Counted from the first letter of the stretch, positions 19,475 through 28,400 are shown. The stretch is 64,000 nt of DNA from Bacteroidales bacterium (GCA_017449525.1 JAFTFL010000006.1:62001-126000); one strand, 5' to 3'. Numbers and translations: made by a program. The notes: generated from the letters alone by a model not told the origin.

Positions 19475-20518
19475 TTAGATTCTTTGTCCCTGTACACGTT
19501 GGCGCAGGGCGATGGTTAGGTTGTTCCAATAAAAACGGCGCAGCATGCCTTTCCCATACAGCCGTCGATACTGCGGTCTGAATCTTGCATACTTGCACAG
19601 CCGACGTGCCACCCTGAGCGCCGTACGGCTGGCACGTGGACGAGGGTCGCGATACATGTCGGCAAAGCACTCCACCACCGACACTGCCGTGGTGGACTTC
19701 TCATAAATATTGGTGTGAAACAGCTTATCACAATAAGCACTCAATGCCTCAGCGAATAGGCCAGCCTCGGTGCAGCTGCACAACTGAAAGAGTTTCTCTC
19801 GGTCAAAACCAGGCTGCCCTGTGAGGAGCACCCAATCCAAGAGCGCACGCATCGGTATGGCTTCGTCGAAGAAGGTGGCGTGGTAATCCGTATGTGCGGC
19901 AAGAAACAGGGCGTGCGCCACCTCATCGAATGTGCCACACTGCCGCAGGTATTGTTCCAGAAGGGCATTGTCCGCATCCTTATAGAGCAGATACCAGTGC
20001 AGTTCGGTGCTCGTGCCGTGCCACCGCAGCACGGTGTGGCGTGCATTACGCCTGTCCATCACCACTTCAGTGGGCAACTGATTCAATGCCGCAACGGTGC
20101 GATGGTGCGTCTCCTCTGACTGCGACCACACGTAGAGGTCTATATCGGAGCATTCTCTGTGCAACGGATTGGGATAAAGTGCAGCCAATGCAGCACCTTT
20201 CACCTCAACAACGGCCGACGTGTCGCCCAGCAAGGGCATTAGTTCCGTCAGCCGCGTGCGTGCTTCGCGCAGGCGAAGTTGGTGTTGTTCCACCTGGTCG
20301 GCATAGCCTGCCATGCGATATAGCAACTCGCGCCGTGGGCGTCGCTCGGTTGGTAGTGCACTTACCGCGTCATACAGCAGCGCACCAACCCGCTCGCGCA
20401 AGGCCTGCTGCCACAAGGCATCCCACTCAGCATCGGTGTGCCGCATCTCCGGCAGAGGCTGTCCCAGACAGGCAGCACCCATATAGGCAGCCAACCACAT
20501 GGTGCTATTGCTGTTCAC
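19475..20518 (-). CDS. NTP_transf_5-type nucleotidyltransferase family protein
   Basis: A 347-residue protein of the uncharacterised nucleotidyltransferase family often found in cell-surface polysaccharide loci. The signature pieces are VKGAALAALYP (residues 106-116) and RECSDIDLYV (residues 121-130), where the two aspartates of DID would bind metal. I chose the GTG at 20518, because it overlaps the TGA of the upstream glycosyltransferase gene (GTGA) and indicates coupling; a longer ORF to 20611 would overlap that gene by 97 bp. The acceptor is unknown. Confidence 0.8.
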   Translation of the reverse strand: MNSNSTMWLAAYMGAACLGQPLPEMRHTDAEWDALWQQALRERVGALLYDAVSALPTERRPRRELLYRMAGYADQVEQHQLRLREARTRLTELMPLLGDTSAVVEVKGAALAALYPNPLHRECSDIDLYVWSQSEETHHRTVAALNQLPTEVVMDRRNARHTVLRWHGTSTELHWYLLYKDADNALLEQYLRQCGTFDEVAHALFLAAHTDYHATFFDEAIPMRALLDWVLLTGQPGFDREKLFQLCSCTEAGLFAEALSAYCDKLFHTNIYEKSTTAVSVVECFADMYRDPRPRASRTALRVARRLCKYARFRPQYRRLYGKGMLRRFYWNNLTIALRQRVQGQRI

Positions 20519-21528
20519 AGCCGCGCCTCCTTTTCTGTTGAGCCCCAACTGCGCACGCGGTCGACCACAGGGCGCGCCATGCGGCATGCAAGGGTAAATA
20601 TCCAATGGCATACGCCGTTTTGCAGCAGTCGTTCCGATAGTCCCGTGCGCTGATCAAAGAATGAAGACGGGGGACGCGAGGCTTTCCGCAGGCGAGCCAC
20701 ATCGCTCCACGCGCAGCCTTTCACCGACAGCACCCTTGCATACAGGTAGCGATAGCGCAGGTAGAGCCGCTGCGCACCGCACTGGCATGCGTCGGGAGCC
20801 GAAAGGCACAATCGCTTCAAGACAGCGAAGAAAGCCACAACGTCGTCCACATGACGTGTCCGCTCAGCACGCTGCCACGCACTATGCCGCCGAGGCGAAA
20901 GTTCATAGCACCGCGCATTCGGAAGATACAGCACTCGGCTTGCCGCCATCAGCACTTCGGCCACCCACACCGAGTCCTCGAGGAGAGACATTCCTTCTGG
21001 GTAGCCGAGTCCCTGCTCCACCACGAAACCACACCTATATATATAAGTGGTGTGGTCTAAGCATCCGTTGCGCGCGTCGAGTAGCGGCCAGGGCGAGTCG
21101 AGCATACGCCCATGCGAAACGTCGCACTCGGCCTGCGCCCCACGTACCATAGCGCCCAACTTGATGAGGTCGGGTTGTTCCGCCTGCAGCGCAGCGATGG
21201 TCGAGCACAACTGCCGCACCGAGCCGCGTGCCACCCTATCGTCTGCATCCACTGGCCACACGTACTGCCCTGCAGCCACACGCAGTGCCTCATTGCGCGC
21301 CGCAGCAACCCCGCGGTGAGCGGTGTGCACGCTGCGGATAGTGAGGTCGGGATGCGCGGCTGCAAACTGCTGCACCCGCAGCAGCGAGCTGTCGGTCGAA
21401 CCGTCGTCCACCACCACCACTTCGGCCTCAGCACCTGCTGCCGCCTCAGCCACCGACTGCAGACAGCGGTCGATGGTAGCCTCGCCATTGTGGAGAGGGA
21501 TGATGATGCTCAGCAGAGGTGTGCTCAT
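20515..21528 (-). CDS. Family 2 glycosyltransferase
   Basis: A 337-residue GT-A fold glycosyltransferase. It begins LLSIIIPLHNGEATIDRCLQSV, has VVVVDDGSTDSS (nucleotide-sugar binding) and the metal-binding VDADDR at residues 93-98. It transfers a sugar from a nucleotide donor, probably to a surface glycan; donor and acceptor are unknown. It is coupled by a 4-bp overlap to the nucleotidyltransferase gene. Codons near residue 160 contain an AT-rich inverted repeat resembling the dispersed ACACC-TATA element. Confidence 0.88.
   Translation of the reverse strand: MSTPLLSIIIPLHNGEATIDRCLQSVAEAAAGAEAEVVVVDDGSTDSSLLRVQQFAAAHPDLTIRSVHTAHRGVAAARNEALRVAAGQYVWPVDADDRVARGSVRQLCSTIAALQAEQPDLIKLGAMVRGAQAECDVSHGRMLDSPWPLLDARNGCLDHTTYIYRCGFVVEQGLGYPEGMSLLEDSVWVAEVLMAASRVLYLPNARCYELSPRRHSAWQRAERTRHVDDVVAFFAVLKRLCLSAPDACQCGAQRLYLRYRYLYARVLSVKGCAWSDVARLRKASRPPSSFFDQRTGLSERLLQNGVCHWIFTLACRMARPVVDRVRSWGSTEKEARL
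21028..21056. repeat. Inverted repeat with ACACC-TATA core inside the glycosyltransferase gene
   Basis: ACCACACC and GGTGTGGT flank TATATATATAAGT within the coding sequence. The left half (ACACCTATATATATA) resembles the element found in five intergenic places. It may be coincidence, as it encodes an unremarkable TTYIYR. Confidence 0.4.
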
Positions 21529-21545
21529 GGTGCTTCGGTATGGGC

Positions 21546-21586
21546 AAAAAGAGAGAGGTTGAAGTAGCCTCCTACCTCAACCTCTC
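21546..21586 (-). terminator. Intrinsic terminator after pepD
   Basis: GAGAGGTTGA and TCAACCTCTC form a 10-bp stem with further inner pairs; on the minus strand it runs into a CTCTTTTTG tract. It lies 15 bp after the pepD stop. Confidence 0.8.
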
Positions 21587-21600
21587 ACGCTTCAATGTCG

Positions 21601-23052
21601 TTATTTCGTAGGTACAGCCTTCAACGTCTCCAGCAGATATTGCCAGAATTTCTGAACGCTCTCAATGTTGACTCTCTCGGCCGGGCTATGAGGGCTCATG
21701 ATGGTCGGGCCAAAGGAAATCATATCCCAGTTGGGGTAGATACCGCCCAACAGACCACACTCCAAACCTGCATGGATAGCCATCACCTTAGGCTCGGTTC
21801 CGAAGAGTTTGCTGTAGGTCTCTTGCATAGCCTTGAGCAGGGGCGACGCCATATTGGGCTTCCATCCTGGATAAGCACCCGTCAAGTCGCACTTGCCACC
21901 AGCCAACTCTGCGAGGCATACCAGACGCTCTGCCAGGGCTTCCTTCGACGTGTCGACCGAGCTGCGCAGCAGTGCCATAAGGGTGAAGGTGCCATTCTCA
22001 GTCTGCACGCGGGCCACGTTGAGCGACGTTTCCACCAGTCCTGCCACCTCGCTGCTCATGCGCACCACGCCATTGGGCACGCACATCATCACGTTGATGA
22101 GCTTTTGCGTATCGGCATCGGTCATTACTTGTTCGGGCAGTGCCACCTCTTCGTACTTCATGCAGTAGTCGGGCTCTACCGAGGAGAGCTCCTTGCTGAC
22201 CCATCCGCTCACCTTGTCGAACTCGGCCAATATGCACTCCTTGTGCTCGCGTGGCATCACGAACGTAGCGCTTGCCTCACGCGGTATTGCATTGCGCAGG
22301 GAGCCGCCGTCGACCTCCACGAGGCGTATGCCACACTCGGCCACCCAACGCAGATGGCGGAAGAGGAGCTTGTTGGCGTTCCCACGCCCCAGGTTGATGT
22401 CCATACCACTGTGTCCGCCCTTGAGGCCTCCGATGGTGAGCCTGCAGGCTACGTAGTCTTTCGGGCAGGCCTCCATGTTGTAGCCGATGTGCATCGTGGC
22501 ATCCACACCACCAGCGCAACCCACATAGAGTTCGCCTTCGGTCTCCGAGTCCATATTGAGCAGCAAGTCGCCCTCAAAGAGACCTGGCTTCAGGCCGAAG
22601 GCTCCGGTCATACCGGTCTCTTCGTCAATCGTGAACAGGGCCTCGATGGGACCATGCTGTATGTCGTCGGCTGCCAGCACCGTCATTGCAGCGGCGGCGC
22701 CTATGCCGTTATCGGCTCCGAGGGTAGTGCCGTTGGCCCACACCCATCCGTCTATAATACGAGTCTCTATCGGATCGTTGAGGAAGTCGTGCACCTTGTC
22801 ATTGTTCTTCTGCGGAACCATGTCGACATGAGCCTGCAATATCACACCGCGGCGGTTCTCCATGCCTGGAGTAGCAGCCTTCTTCATGATGATGTTGCCC
22901 ACCTCGTCCACGCGGCACTCGAGGTTGTGCTCTTTGGCAAATTGCACGAGCATGGCGCGCACCTTCTCCTCATGCTTAGAGGGGCGGGGCTGTTGCGTAA
23001 GGGCGTAGAAGTTGTTCCACAACGCTTTCGGTTCAAGTTCTCTTATTGTCAT
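21601..23052 (-). CDS. pepD: Aminoacyl-histidine dipeptidase (beta-Ala-His dipeptidase)
   Basis: A 483-residue M20-family metallopeptidase (PepD, peptidase C clan MH) that cleaves dipeptides such as Xaa-His in the cytoplasm. Metal-site motifs are LQAHVDMVPQKN, GADNGIGAAAAM, and DEETGMTGAFGL (catalytic Glu pair). A lid domain follows (GGHSGMDINLGRGNA). The length matches E. coli PepD (485). A plausible promoter with TAATTTCG as -7 box lies about 50 bp upstream. Confidence 0.96.
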   Translation of the reverse strand: MTIRELEPKALWNNFYALTQQPRPSKHEEKVRAMLVQFAKEHNLECRVDEVGNIIMKKAATPGMENRRGVILQAHVDMVPQKNNDKVHDFLNDPIETRIIDGWVWANGTTLGADNGIGAAAAMTVLAADDIQHGPIEALFTIDEETGMTGAFGLKPGLFEGDLLLNMDSETEGELYVGCAGGVDATMHIGYNMEACPKDYVACRLTIGGLKGGHSGMDINLGRGNANKLLFRHLRWVAECGIRLVEVDGGSLRNAIPREASATFVMPREHKECILAEFDKVSGWVSKELSSVEPDYCMKYEEVALPEQVMTDADTQKLINVMMCVPNGVVRMSSEVAGLVETSLNVARVQTENGTFTLMALLRSSVDTSKEALAERLVCLAELAGGKCDLTGAYPGWKPNMASPLLKAMQETYSKLFGTEPKVMAIHAGLECGLLGGIYPNWDMISFGPTIMSPHSPAERVNIESVQKFWQYLLETLKAVPTK

Positions 23053-23177
23053 AGTCTATATGTATTTGATGATTATACAAGGTTTCCTTTCACGACACGA
23101 AATTACGAATTTCTGCCCAAACAGCCAAATTTTAGTTCTTTTGGTCGGATAGACAGCCACCTGTGCCGAAATGTTCG

Positions 23178-23185
23178 TATCTTTG
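23178..23185 (+). promoter_or_regulatory. -7 box facing array B
   Basis: TATCTTTG followed by CACC matches TAnnTTTG. No gene starts between it and the second, nadE-proximal box at 23529, so it would transcribe array B. Box to first core is 104 bp. Confidence 0.55.
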
Positions 23186-23279
23186 CACCGTCAATCTCTG
23201 CTGGTGGTAGCGCAGAAAGGCAGCTGGCAGCGGGGTTCTTTTTCCTCACCCAACCATTGTTCAACCACGGGCCTTCGGA

Positions 23280-23450
23280 GGCACTGCCGTACGGCAGGAG
23301 GTGCTTGTGCCGTACGGTGTAGGCGTGCGCTGCGCGCTATCTGAATATAGCACACGTGGTTGCACCACTCTCATGCCGTACGGCAGGCGGGCCGATGCCG
23401 TACGGCGATGGTACCAAAGCCGTACAGCGTTGACCCTCATGCCGCACAGC
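23280..23450 (+). repeat. Phased GTAC palindrome array B (pepD-nadE gap)
   Basis: GTAC cores start at 23289, 23312, 23378, 23400 and 23422, with a degenerate GCAC at 23444: steps of 23, 66 (3 x 22), 22, 22 and 22 bp. A half-step GTAC is at 23411. Four of the cores are in the palindrome GCCGTACGGC or a one-base variant, and the 23422 unit is GCCGTACAGC. The unit at 23312 continues GTACGGTGTAGG. A promoter box lies before the array and another after it. The rest of the 608-bp gap (23053-23660) has no supported gene. Confidence 0.8.
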
Positions 23451-23528
23451 ACCCACCTCCCCGTCGTTCTCCTCGCCACCGCGCGCCTCCTCGGCTCGCC
23501 CCCCGAAGCCGATAGGCGAAAAAAGAGT

Positions 23529-23536
23529 ATCTTTGC
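23529..23536 (+). promoter_or_regulatory. -7 promoter box of nadE
   Basis: TATCTTTG followed by CACAC, 125 bp upstream of the nadE start and just after array B; a purine-rich run precedes it. Confidence 0.6.
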
Positions 23537-23660
23537 ACACCCTTGAGACCACCTGCCTGCAGCCCTACGCGTCAAGAAAAACAGACGCTTGCCCACCGCA
23601 GCAGCACCTCAAAGGCGCAACACAACGCTATATTATAAGGTATATCAAGACAACATCCCC

Positions 23661-25223
23661 ATGAACATCCGCATCGTACAGCACGACATCGTGAGCGCCA
23701 ACCCCGAAGCCAATGGGCGTTGGATAGCCGAAGAGCTGAATACCCGCGAAAGTCGCGAGGCACTACTGACCATCTTTCCGGCCTGCACCCTGTGCGGCTA
23801 CCCACTGTTTGCAGCCGCCTCCTATGAGGACCTGCAAAAGCGTGCCCAACAGGTGCTTCAGCAACTCATTGCGCAGTCAGAGCATCAGGCCTTCATCGTG
23901 GGGTTGCCCCTTCAGCTGCAGGACAGCGGCCTCTGCAACGCGCTGGTGTTTGTCCACAACGGAGCTATACGTGCCACCATCACGAAAAAGAATCTTTCGC
24001 ACCTCGAGCACCGCTATTTTGCTCGTGGCAATGGGGTGCAGGTGGTGCGCTACCAAGACCAAGAGATTGCCATAGGCTTCTATGAGGACATGAAGGAGTT
24101 GGAGCGCAGCGCCGAGCTGCAAGGGGTGGATGCTGTGGTGTGTTGCGCATGCAACATCTTTGCAGCCGACAAGCCCTACTCCGTCCGCTATCGGATGGTG
24201 AAACTGGTGGAGAAGCTCAACGCCTCTGCCGTGTACGTCAACCGCACGGGGGGCGAAGGTTCCTACCTCTTTGCGGGCGGCTCATTGGCCTTAGGGGCTG
24301 CAGGCACGGTGCTGTGCCAGATGCCCTACTTTGAAGAACAGAGCCGCAGCGTAGACCTGCAGCTGATAGAGCCCGACGCGAACGACAGCAAGCCCGAACA
24401 AGTGGAGCTGATATACAAAGCCCTCACAACCGGAGTGCGCGACTACTTTGCCAAAAACGGGCTGAAGCGTGCGGTATTGGGATTGTCGGGCGGCATCGAC
24501 TCGGCGCTTGTTGCCGCACTGGCGGTGGCTGCCCTCGGCGCCGACAATGTGCACGGCCTACTCATGCCGTCGCAGTATTCTACGGACCATTCGGTACAAG
24601 ACGCAGTGGACTTGGCTCGCAACCTCGGCATGAAGTACGACATTGTCCCGATAGCCGACATGTTCGAGACTTTGCGCGGCACCATGAAGCCGCTCTTTGG
24701 CGACCGTCCAGAAGACGTAACCGAGGAGAACATGCAGGCGCGCATACGAGGCATCATCGTGATGAGCTATGCCAACAAGTTCGGAGCATTGGCTCTCAAC
24801 ACCACCAACAAGAGCGAGGCCGCCATGGGCTACGGCACCCTCTACGGCGACAGTTGTGGCGCCCTCGGCGTAATAGCCGACCTCTACAAGACTGATGTGT
24901 ACGAGCTGTCGAACTGGATTAACCGCAACGGGGAACTGATACCCCAGCACACTATAGACAAGGCTCCCTCGGCCGAGTTGCGCCCAGGGCAGAAGGACTC
25001 TGACTCGCTGCCCGACTACGAAGTGCTGGACTCCATACTCGAGATGCACATCGAGGGCGGCCTGTCGGCCGAAGAGATAGTGGCCGAAGGGTTCGACCGC
25101 GAACTGGTGGAAACCGTGGTGCGCAAAACCAAGTCCAACGAGTGGAAACGGCTGCAATTCCCACCACAGCTGAGGGTGTCGACCGCTGCATTCGGTTTGG
25201 ACCGCCGCGTACCCATTTCCTAA
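23661..25223 (+). CDS. nadE: NAD synthetase with degenerate glutaminase domain
   Basis: A 520-residue protein with an N-terminal nitrilase-type glutaminase domain and a C-terminal NAD synthetase domain, which makes NAD from deamido-NAD, ATP and ammonia. The synthetase domain is intact (LGLSGGIDSALV, motif at 276-281; NTTNKSEAAMGYGT; GDSCGALGVIADLYKTDVY). In the glutaminase domain, FPACTLCGYP has Ala41 where the general-base Glu belongs, and GFYEDM has Tyr141 where the nucleophilic Cys of CED belongs. Only the Lys (TKKNLSH) remains. It probably uses free ammonia. I chose the ATG at 23661 by fit to the family. Confidence 0.93.
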   Translation: MNIRIVQHDIVSANPEANGRWIAEELNTRESREALLTIFPACTLCGYPLFAAASYEDLQKRAQQVLQQLIAQSEHQAFIVGLPLQLQDSGLCNALVFVHNGAIRATITKKNLSHLEHRYFARGNGVQVVRYQDQEIAIGFYEDMKELERSAELQGVDAVVCCACNIFAADKPYSVRYRMVKLVEKLNASAVYVNRTGGEGSYLFAGGSLALGAAGTVLCQMPYFEEQSRSVDLQLIEPDANDSKPEQVELIYKALTTGVRDYFAKNGLKRAVLGLSGGIDSALVAALAVAALGADNVHGLLMPSQYSTDHSVQDAVDLARNLGMKYDIVPIADMFETLRGTMKPLFGDRPEDVTEENMQARIRGIIVMSYANKFGALALNTTNKSEAAMGYGTLYGDSCGALGVIADLYKTDVYELSNWINRNGELIPQHTIDKAPSAELRPGQKDSDSLPDYEVLDSILEMHIEGGLSAEEIVAEGFDRELVETVVRKTKSNEWKRLQFPPQLRVSTAAFGLDRRVPIS

Positions 25224-25254
25224 GCCGCAGGCTCGCCGACGACATTTTCCCCAC

Positions 25255-27510
25255 ATGGCAGACCGCACAATGCTCAACACTGCCTCGCAGTTGGCTGTGG
25301 ACTTTGTGGAAACCACCCACACTTCGGTGTTCCTCACCGGCAAGGCTGGCACAGGCAAGACCACTCTGCTGCAACACATCGTGGCCACCACAGGCAAACG
25401 CAACGTGGTGCTGGCCCCCACTGGCATTGCAGCCGTCAACGCCGGAGGCATGACCATCCACTCCTTCTTCCAGCTGCCCCTATGCCCCTACCTGCCCGAT
25501 GTGCCAGAGTTCACTACTGAATACAGCGCATCGCACCGCAGACACGCACTGCGCAAGGCCAAGTTGGAGCTCATCCGCTCGCTGGAACTCCTCATCATCG
25601 ACGAGGTCTCCATGGTGCGAGCCGACCTGCTGGATGCGGTCGACATGGTGCTGCGCGAAGTACGCCGCAGCACACAGCCTTTTGGAGGGCTGCAGTTGCT
25701 CATGGTGGGCGACATTCACCAGTTGTCGCCCGTCGTAACCGACAGCGAGCGTCCCTACATAGAACGCGTTTACCCCTCACCCACCTTTTTCCATTCCAAA
25801 GCGCTGCAGAAGCTGCGCTACGCCACGGTGGAACTGAGCGAAGTGTTTCGCCAGCAGGATGCCCAGTTCGTAGCACTGCTGGACGAGGTGCGCAGCGGCA
25901 CCCTATCCCCCCACACCATCAGCACCCTCAACAGCCGACTGCAGCCACACTACAAGCAGCACTCCGACGAGACGGCCATCCGACTGACGACCCACAACCG
26001 ACAGGCCGACGCTGTCAACCTCGAAATGATGCGCCTGTTGCCCGGTCGGGAATACAGCTACGGGGCCTCGGTCGAAGGCGACTTTGCCCCCAACACTTTT
26101 CCCACCGATAAGGAACTGCACCTCAAAGTGGGTGCACAAGTGATGTTTGTCCGCAACGACCCCACGGGACGCTACTACAACGGCATGCTGGCTCGGGTAA
26201 CGGCCTGCGGCAACGGACAGGTACGGGTGGACAACCTCAAAGGCGACGAACTGGCGGTGCAACCCATCACATGGGAGAACATCCGCTACGAAATGGCTGC
26301 CAACGGCGAGGTGAAAAGCACGGTCATCGGCAGCTTCACCCAACTACCCCTACGCGCAGCTTGGGCTATCACCATCCACAAATCGCAGGGGCTCACCTTC
26401 GACCGCGTGGTGATTGATGCCGCACACGCTTTTGCTGGCGGCCAGGTGTACGTGGCCTTGAGCCGCTGCCGCACACTGCAGGGTATTACGCTCGTTTCGC
26501 CCGTGCCACAAGAGGCCATCTTCATCGACAGCGAAATAGCTGATTTTTCGCAAAGCACTCCCTCATTGGAAGAGCTGCAACAGCAGAAAACCGAAGCCCA
26601 AGAACAATACTACACCGTGCTGCTTCGCGAGTTGCTCGACACGCGTCCCTTCGAGGCTGCACTGCGTTCGCTTGAGCAACTACTCGGCTCCTCCGCCCCA
26701 CTCACCGCCAGCGAGAACCCGTTTCAACCCGTCTTCGAACTGCTGACAGCCCTGCAGCAAACACAGGAACGCTTTGTGCGCAAGCTGCTGACAGCTCAGC
26801 ACGAACTGCCTCATAACCATTTCACCACCCACCGCAACCAGCGGGTGAGCGACTGCATAGGCTACTTTCAGCAGCAGTGGGGCGAACTATCAAGGCTGCT
26901 GCACACGGCACTCAACACCCCCTCCCCCATCAAACTACGCAACAAGCAGCAACGTGCCGCAAAAGAACTGTGTGCAACCCTGCTTGGCGAGAAGCAAACG
27001 CTGCTCAGTGCCATGGCCACTGGCGGCTTCAACGTGGTGAACTACACCTCGGCAAAAGCCCACCTGCGCCACCCAAACGCGCACGCCCCCGAAGCCAACA
27101 CCCCACCACGCAGCACCACCCCTCAGCCCAATGAGCACACCGCAACCGACACCTCTCCCACAAAGCAACCCGAAGTAGATCCCCAAAAGAAAACATCGCT
27201 CCGCACACTGCGCCTGCAGCAAGTGGTCGAATTGTGGCAAGAGCATCACGACCCCAAGCTCATAGCCTCCACAATGGGCCTCGCCCTATCCACCATCGAA
27301 GGCTACCTATCCGACGCTGTGGCCAGCGGGCTGCTCAACGCCACAGAAATCATCCCTCCAGCCGACCTGCACCTGCTGACGAACTACTTCACATACACAA
27401 CCTCAACAAAACTAACCGATGCCTACAACCATTTCAACCAAGAATACCCATACCTGCAACTGAAAATAGCAAGAGAAAAAGCCCTATCTCCGCGCAAAAA
27501 ACAGGCCTAA
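25255..27510 (+). CDS. Pif1/RecD-like DNA helicase with C-terminal winged-helix-like domain
   Basis: A 751-residue superfamily 1 helicase. Motifs in order: Walker A GKAGTGKTTLL (about residue 29), APTGIAAVNAGG, Walker B LLIIDEVSMVRADLLD, VGDIHQLSPV, and the C-terminal ATPase pieces GAQVMFVRND and AITIHKSQGLTFD...YVALSRC. These match the Pif1-like helicases of Bacteroidetes, which unwind 5'-3' and may resolve DNA structures. A proline/threonine-rich linker (about 605-645) joins a final helical domain with an HTH-like stretch (KLIASTMGLALSTIEGYLSDAVASG). It starts 31 bp after nadE. Confidence 0.9.
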   Translation: MADRTMLNTASQLAVDFVETTHTSVFLTGKAGTGKTTLLQHIVATTGKRNVVLAPTGIAAVNAGGMTIHSFFQLPLCPYLPDVPEFTTEYSASHRRHALRKAKLELIRSLELLIIDEVSMVRADLLDAVDMVLREVRRSTQPFGGLQLLMVGDIHQLSPVVTDSERPYIERVYPSPTFFHSKALQKLRYATVELSEVFRQQDAQFVALLDEVRSGTLSPHTISTLNSRLQPHYKQHSDETAIRLTTHNRQADAVNLEMMRLLPGREYSYGASVEGDFAPNTFPTDKELHLKVGAQVMFVRNDPTGRYYNGMLARVTACGNGQVRVDNLKGDELAVQPITWENIRYEMAANGEVKSTVIGSFTQLPLRAAWAITIHKSQGLTFDRVVIDAAHAFAGGQVYVALSRCRTLQGITLVSPVPQEAIFIDSEIADFSQSTPSLEELQQQKTEAQEQYYTVLLRELLDTRPFEAALRSLEQLLGSSAPLTASENPFQPVFELLTALQQTQERFVRKLLTAQHELPHNHFTTHRNQRVSDCIGYFQQQWGELSRLLHTALNTPSPIKLRNKQQRAAKELCATLLGEKQTLLSAMATGGFNVVNYTSAKAHLRHPNAHAPEANTPPRSTTPQPNEHTATDTSPTKQPEVDPQKKTSLRTLRLQQVVELWQEHHDPKLIASTMGLALSTIEGYLSDAVASGLLNATEIIPPADLHLLTNYFTYTTSTKLTDAYNHFNQEYPYLQLKIAREKALSPRKKQA

Positions 27511-27612
27511 CTGCTTGAAAAACCACTGAAAATATCAGCATGTTACGCCGTTCCAAAGTACAACAATCGTTTATTTTTCATACATTTTCGCATCTATTTC
27601 CCAAAAAGTTAT

Positions 27613-27620
27613 TACCTTTG
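27613..27620 (+). promoter_or_regulatory. -7 promoter box of the HU gene
   Basis: TACCTTTG followed by CAAC, 39 bp before the HU start codon. Confidence 0.7.
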
Positions 27621-27659
27621 CAACTTGATAACGAATTTTAAACTTCAAAGAACAAAGAG

Positions 27660-27944
27660 ATGACTAAAGCAGAAATCGTATCGAGCATCGCCGAGAAAAC
27701 TGGCATTGAGAAGGTCGCCATCCAGGCTATTGTTGAAGAGTTCATGACCGTGGTGAAGGACTCCATGACCAATGGGGAAAACGTGTATCTGCGCGGATTC
27801 GGTAGCTTCATCATCAAGAGACGCGCCGACAAGATAGGTCGCAACATAACGAAGAACACCTCGCTGATGATACCAGCTCACAACATCCCCGCTTTCAAAC
27901 CCGCCAAAACGTTCATGAACGACGTGAAGAAAGGCGTTAAGTAA
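27660..27944 (+). CDS. HU family DNA-binding protein
   Basis: A 94-residue nucleoid protein that bends and compacts DNA as a dimer. MTKAEIVSSIAEKTG at the N-terminus and the arm region LRGFGSFIIKRRADKIGRN ... IPAHNIPAFKPAKTF fit HU/IHF, including the conserved proline of the DNA-intercalating arm (IPAHNIPAFKP). Its own promoter and terminator frame it. A large phased repeat array starts about 130 bp downstream; HU-type proteins bind bent DNA, but a link is speculative. Confidence 0.96.
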   Translation: MTKAEIVSSIAEKTGIEKVAIQAIVEEFMTVVKDSMTNGENVYLRGFGSFIIKRRADKIGRNITKNTSLMIPAHNIPAFKPAKTFMNDVKKGVK

Positions 27945-27965
27945 AGAGCAGCCAATAGAACAAGC

Positions 27966-28000
27966 GAGCGGGTCTCCCCCAGTGGGAGACCCGCTCTTTT
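27966..28000 (+). terminator. Intrinsic terminator after HU
   Basis: GAGCGGGTCTCCC pairs with GGGAGACCCGCTC around a short loop, followed by TTTT. Confidence 0.92.
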
Positions 28001-28074
28001 CGTCCTCTACCGATTCCTCCTTCCGCTCTGCACAACACCTCTTTTTACTCCGTATTTTCACTCATTCTCCACTA

Positions 28075-28400
28075 CAATAATGCACATTCCCCAACCTTAT
28101 AATGCGCGTCATTCAACTCAATAATGCGCATTTCCCAACCCAATAATGTACGTCATTCAACTCAACGATGTGCATTTTCCAAACTTAATAATGCGCGTCA
28201 TTCAACTCAATAATGCGCATTTCCTCAACTTAATAATGCGCGTCATTCAACTCAATAATACACATTTCCCGATGCAATAATACGCGTCATTCAACTCAAT
28301 GATGCGCATTCCCCAACCTAATAATGTACGTCATTCAACTCAATAATGCGCATTCCCTCAACTTAATAATGTGCGTCATTCAACTCAATGATACATATTT
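28075..28400. repeat. 22-bp tandem array of AATAATGCGC-type units
   Basis: Fifteen units follow each other at 22 or 23 bp from the core at 28082 to that at 28393. Cores are mostly GCGC or GTAC (28104, 28126, 28148, 28170, 28193, 28215, 28238, 28260, 28282, 28304, 28326, 28348, 28371). Two unit types alternate, giving a 44-45 bp higher period: one is close to CTCAATAATGCGCATTTCCC, the other to TTAATAATGCGCGTCATTCA. ATGCGCAT is self-complementary. The array fills most of the 588-bp gap between HU and the acyl-CoA synthetase gene. No ORF is supported, because a 22-bp period does not keep frame. Confidence 0.9.

Noticed and set aside
21595-23322. 575-codon plus-strand ORF opposite pepD
   Set aside because: Antisense to a full-length pepD with intact metal motifs; its composition (His-, Leu- and Val-rich) is that of a reverse-strand shadow.
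23301-23596. Small ORFs inside the GTAC arrays as genes for repeat peptides (PYGRRADAV-type)
   Set aside because: A 22-bp pitch changes frame at each unit, so repeats cannot be conserved as protein, and no ribosome-binding sites are evident.
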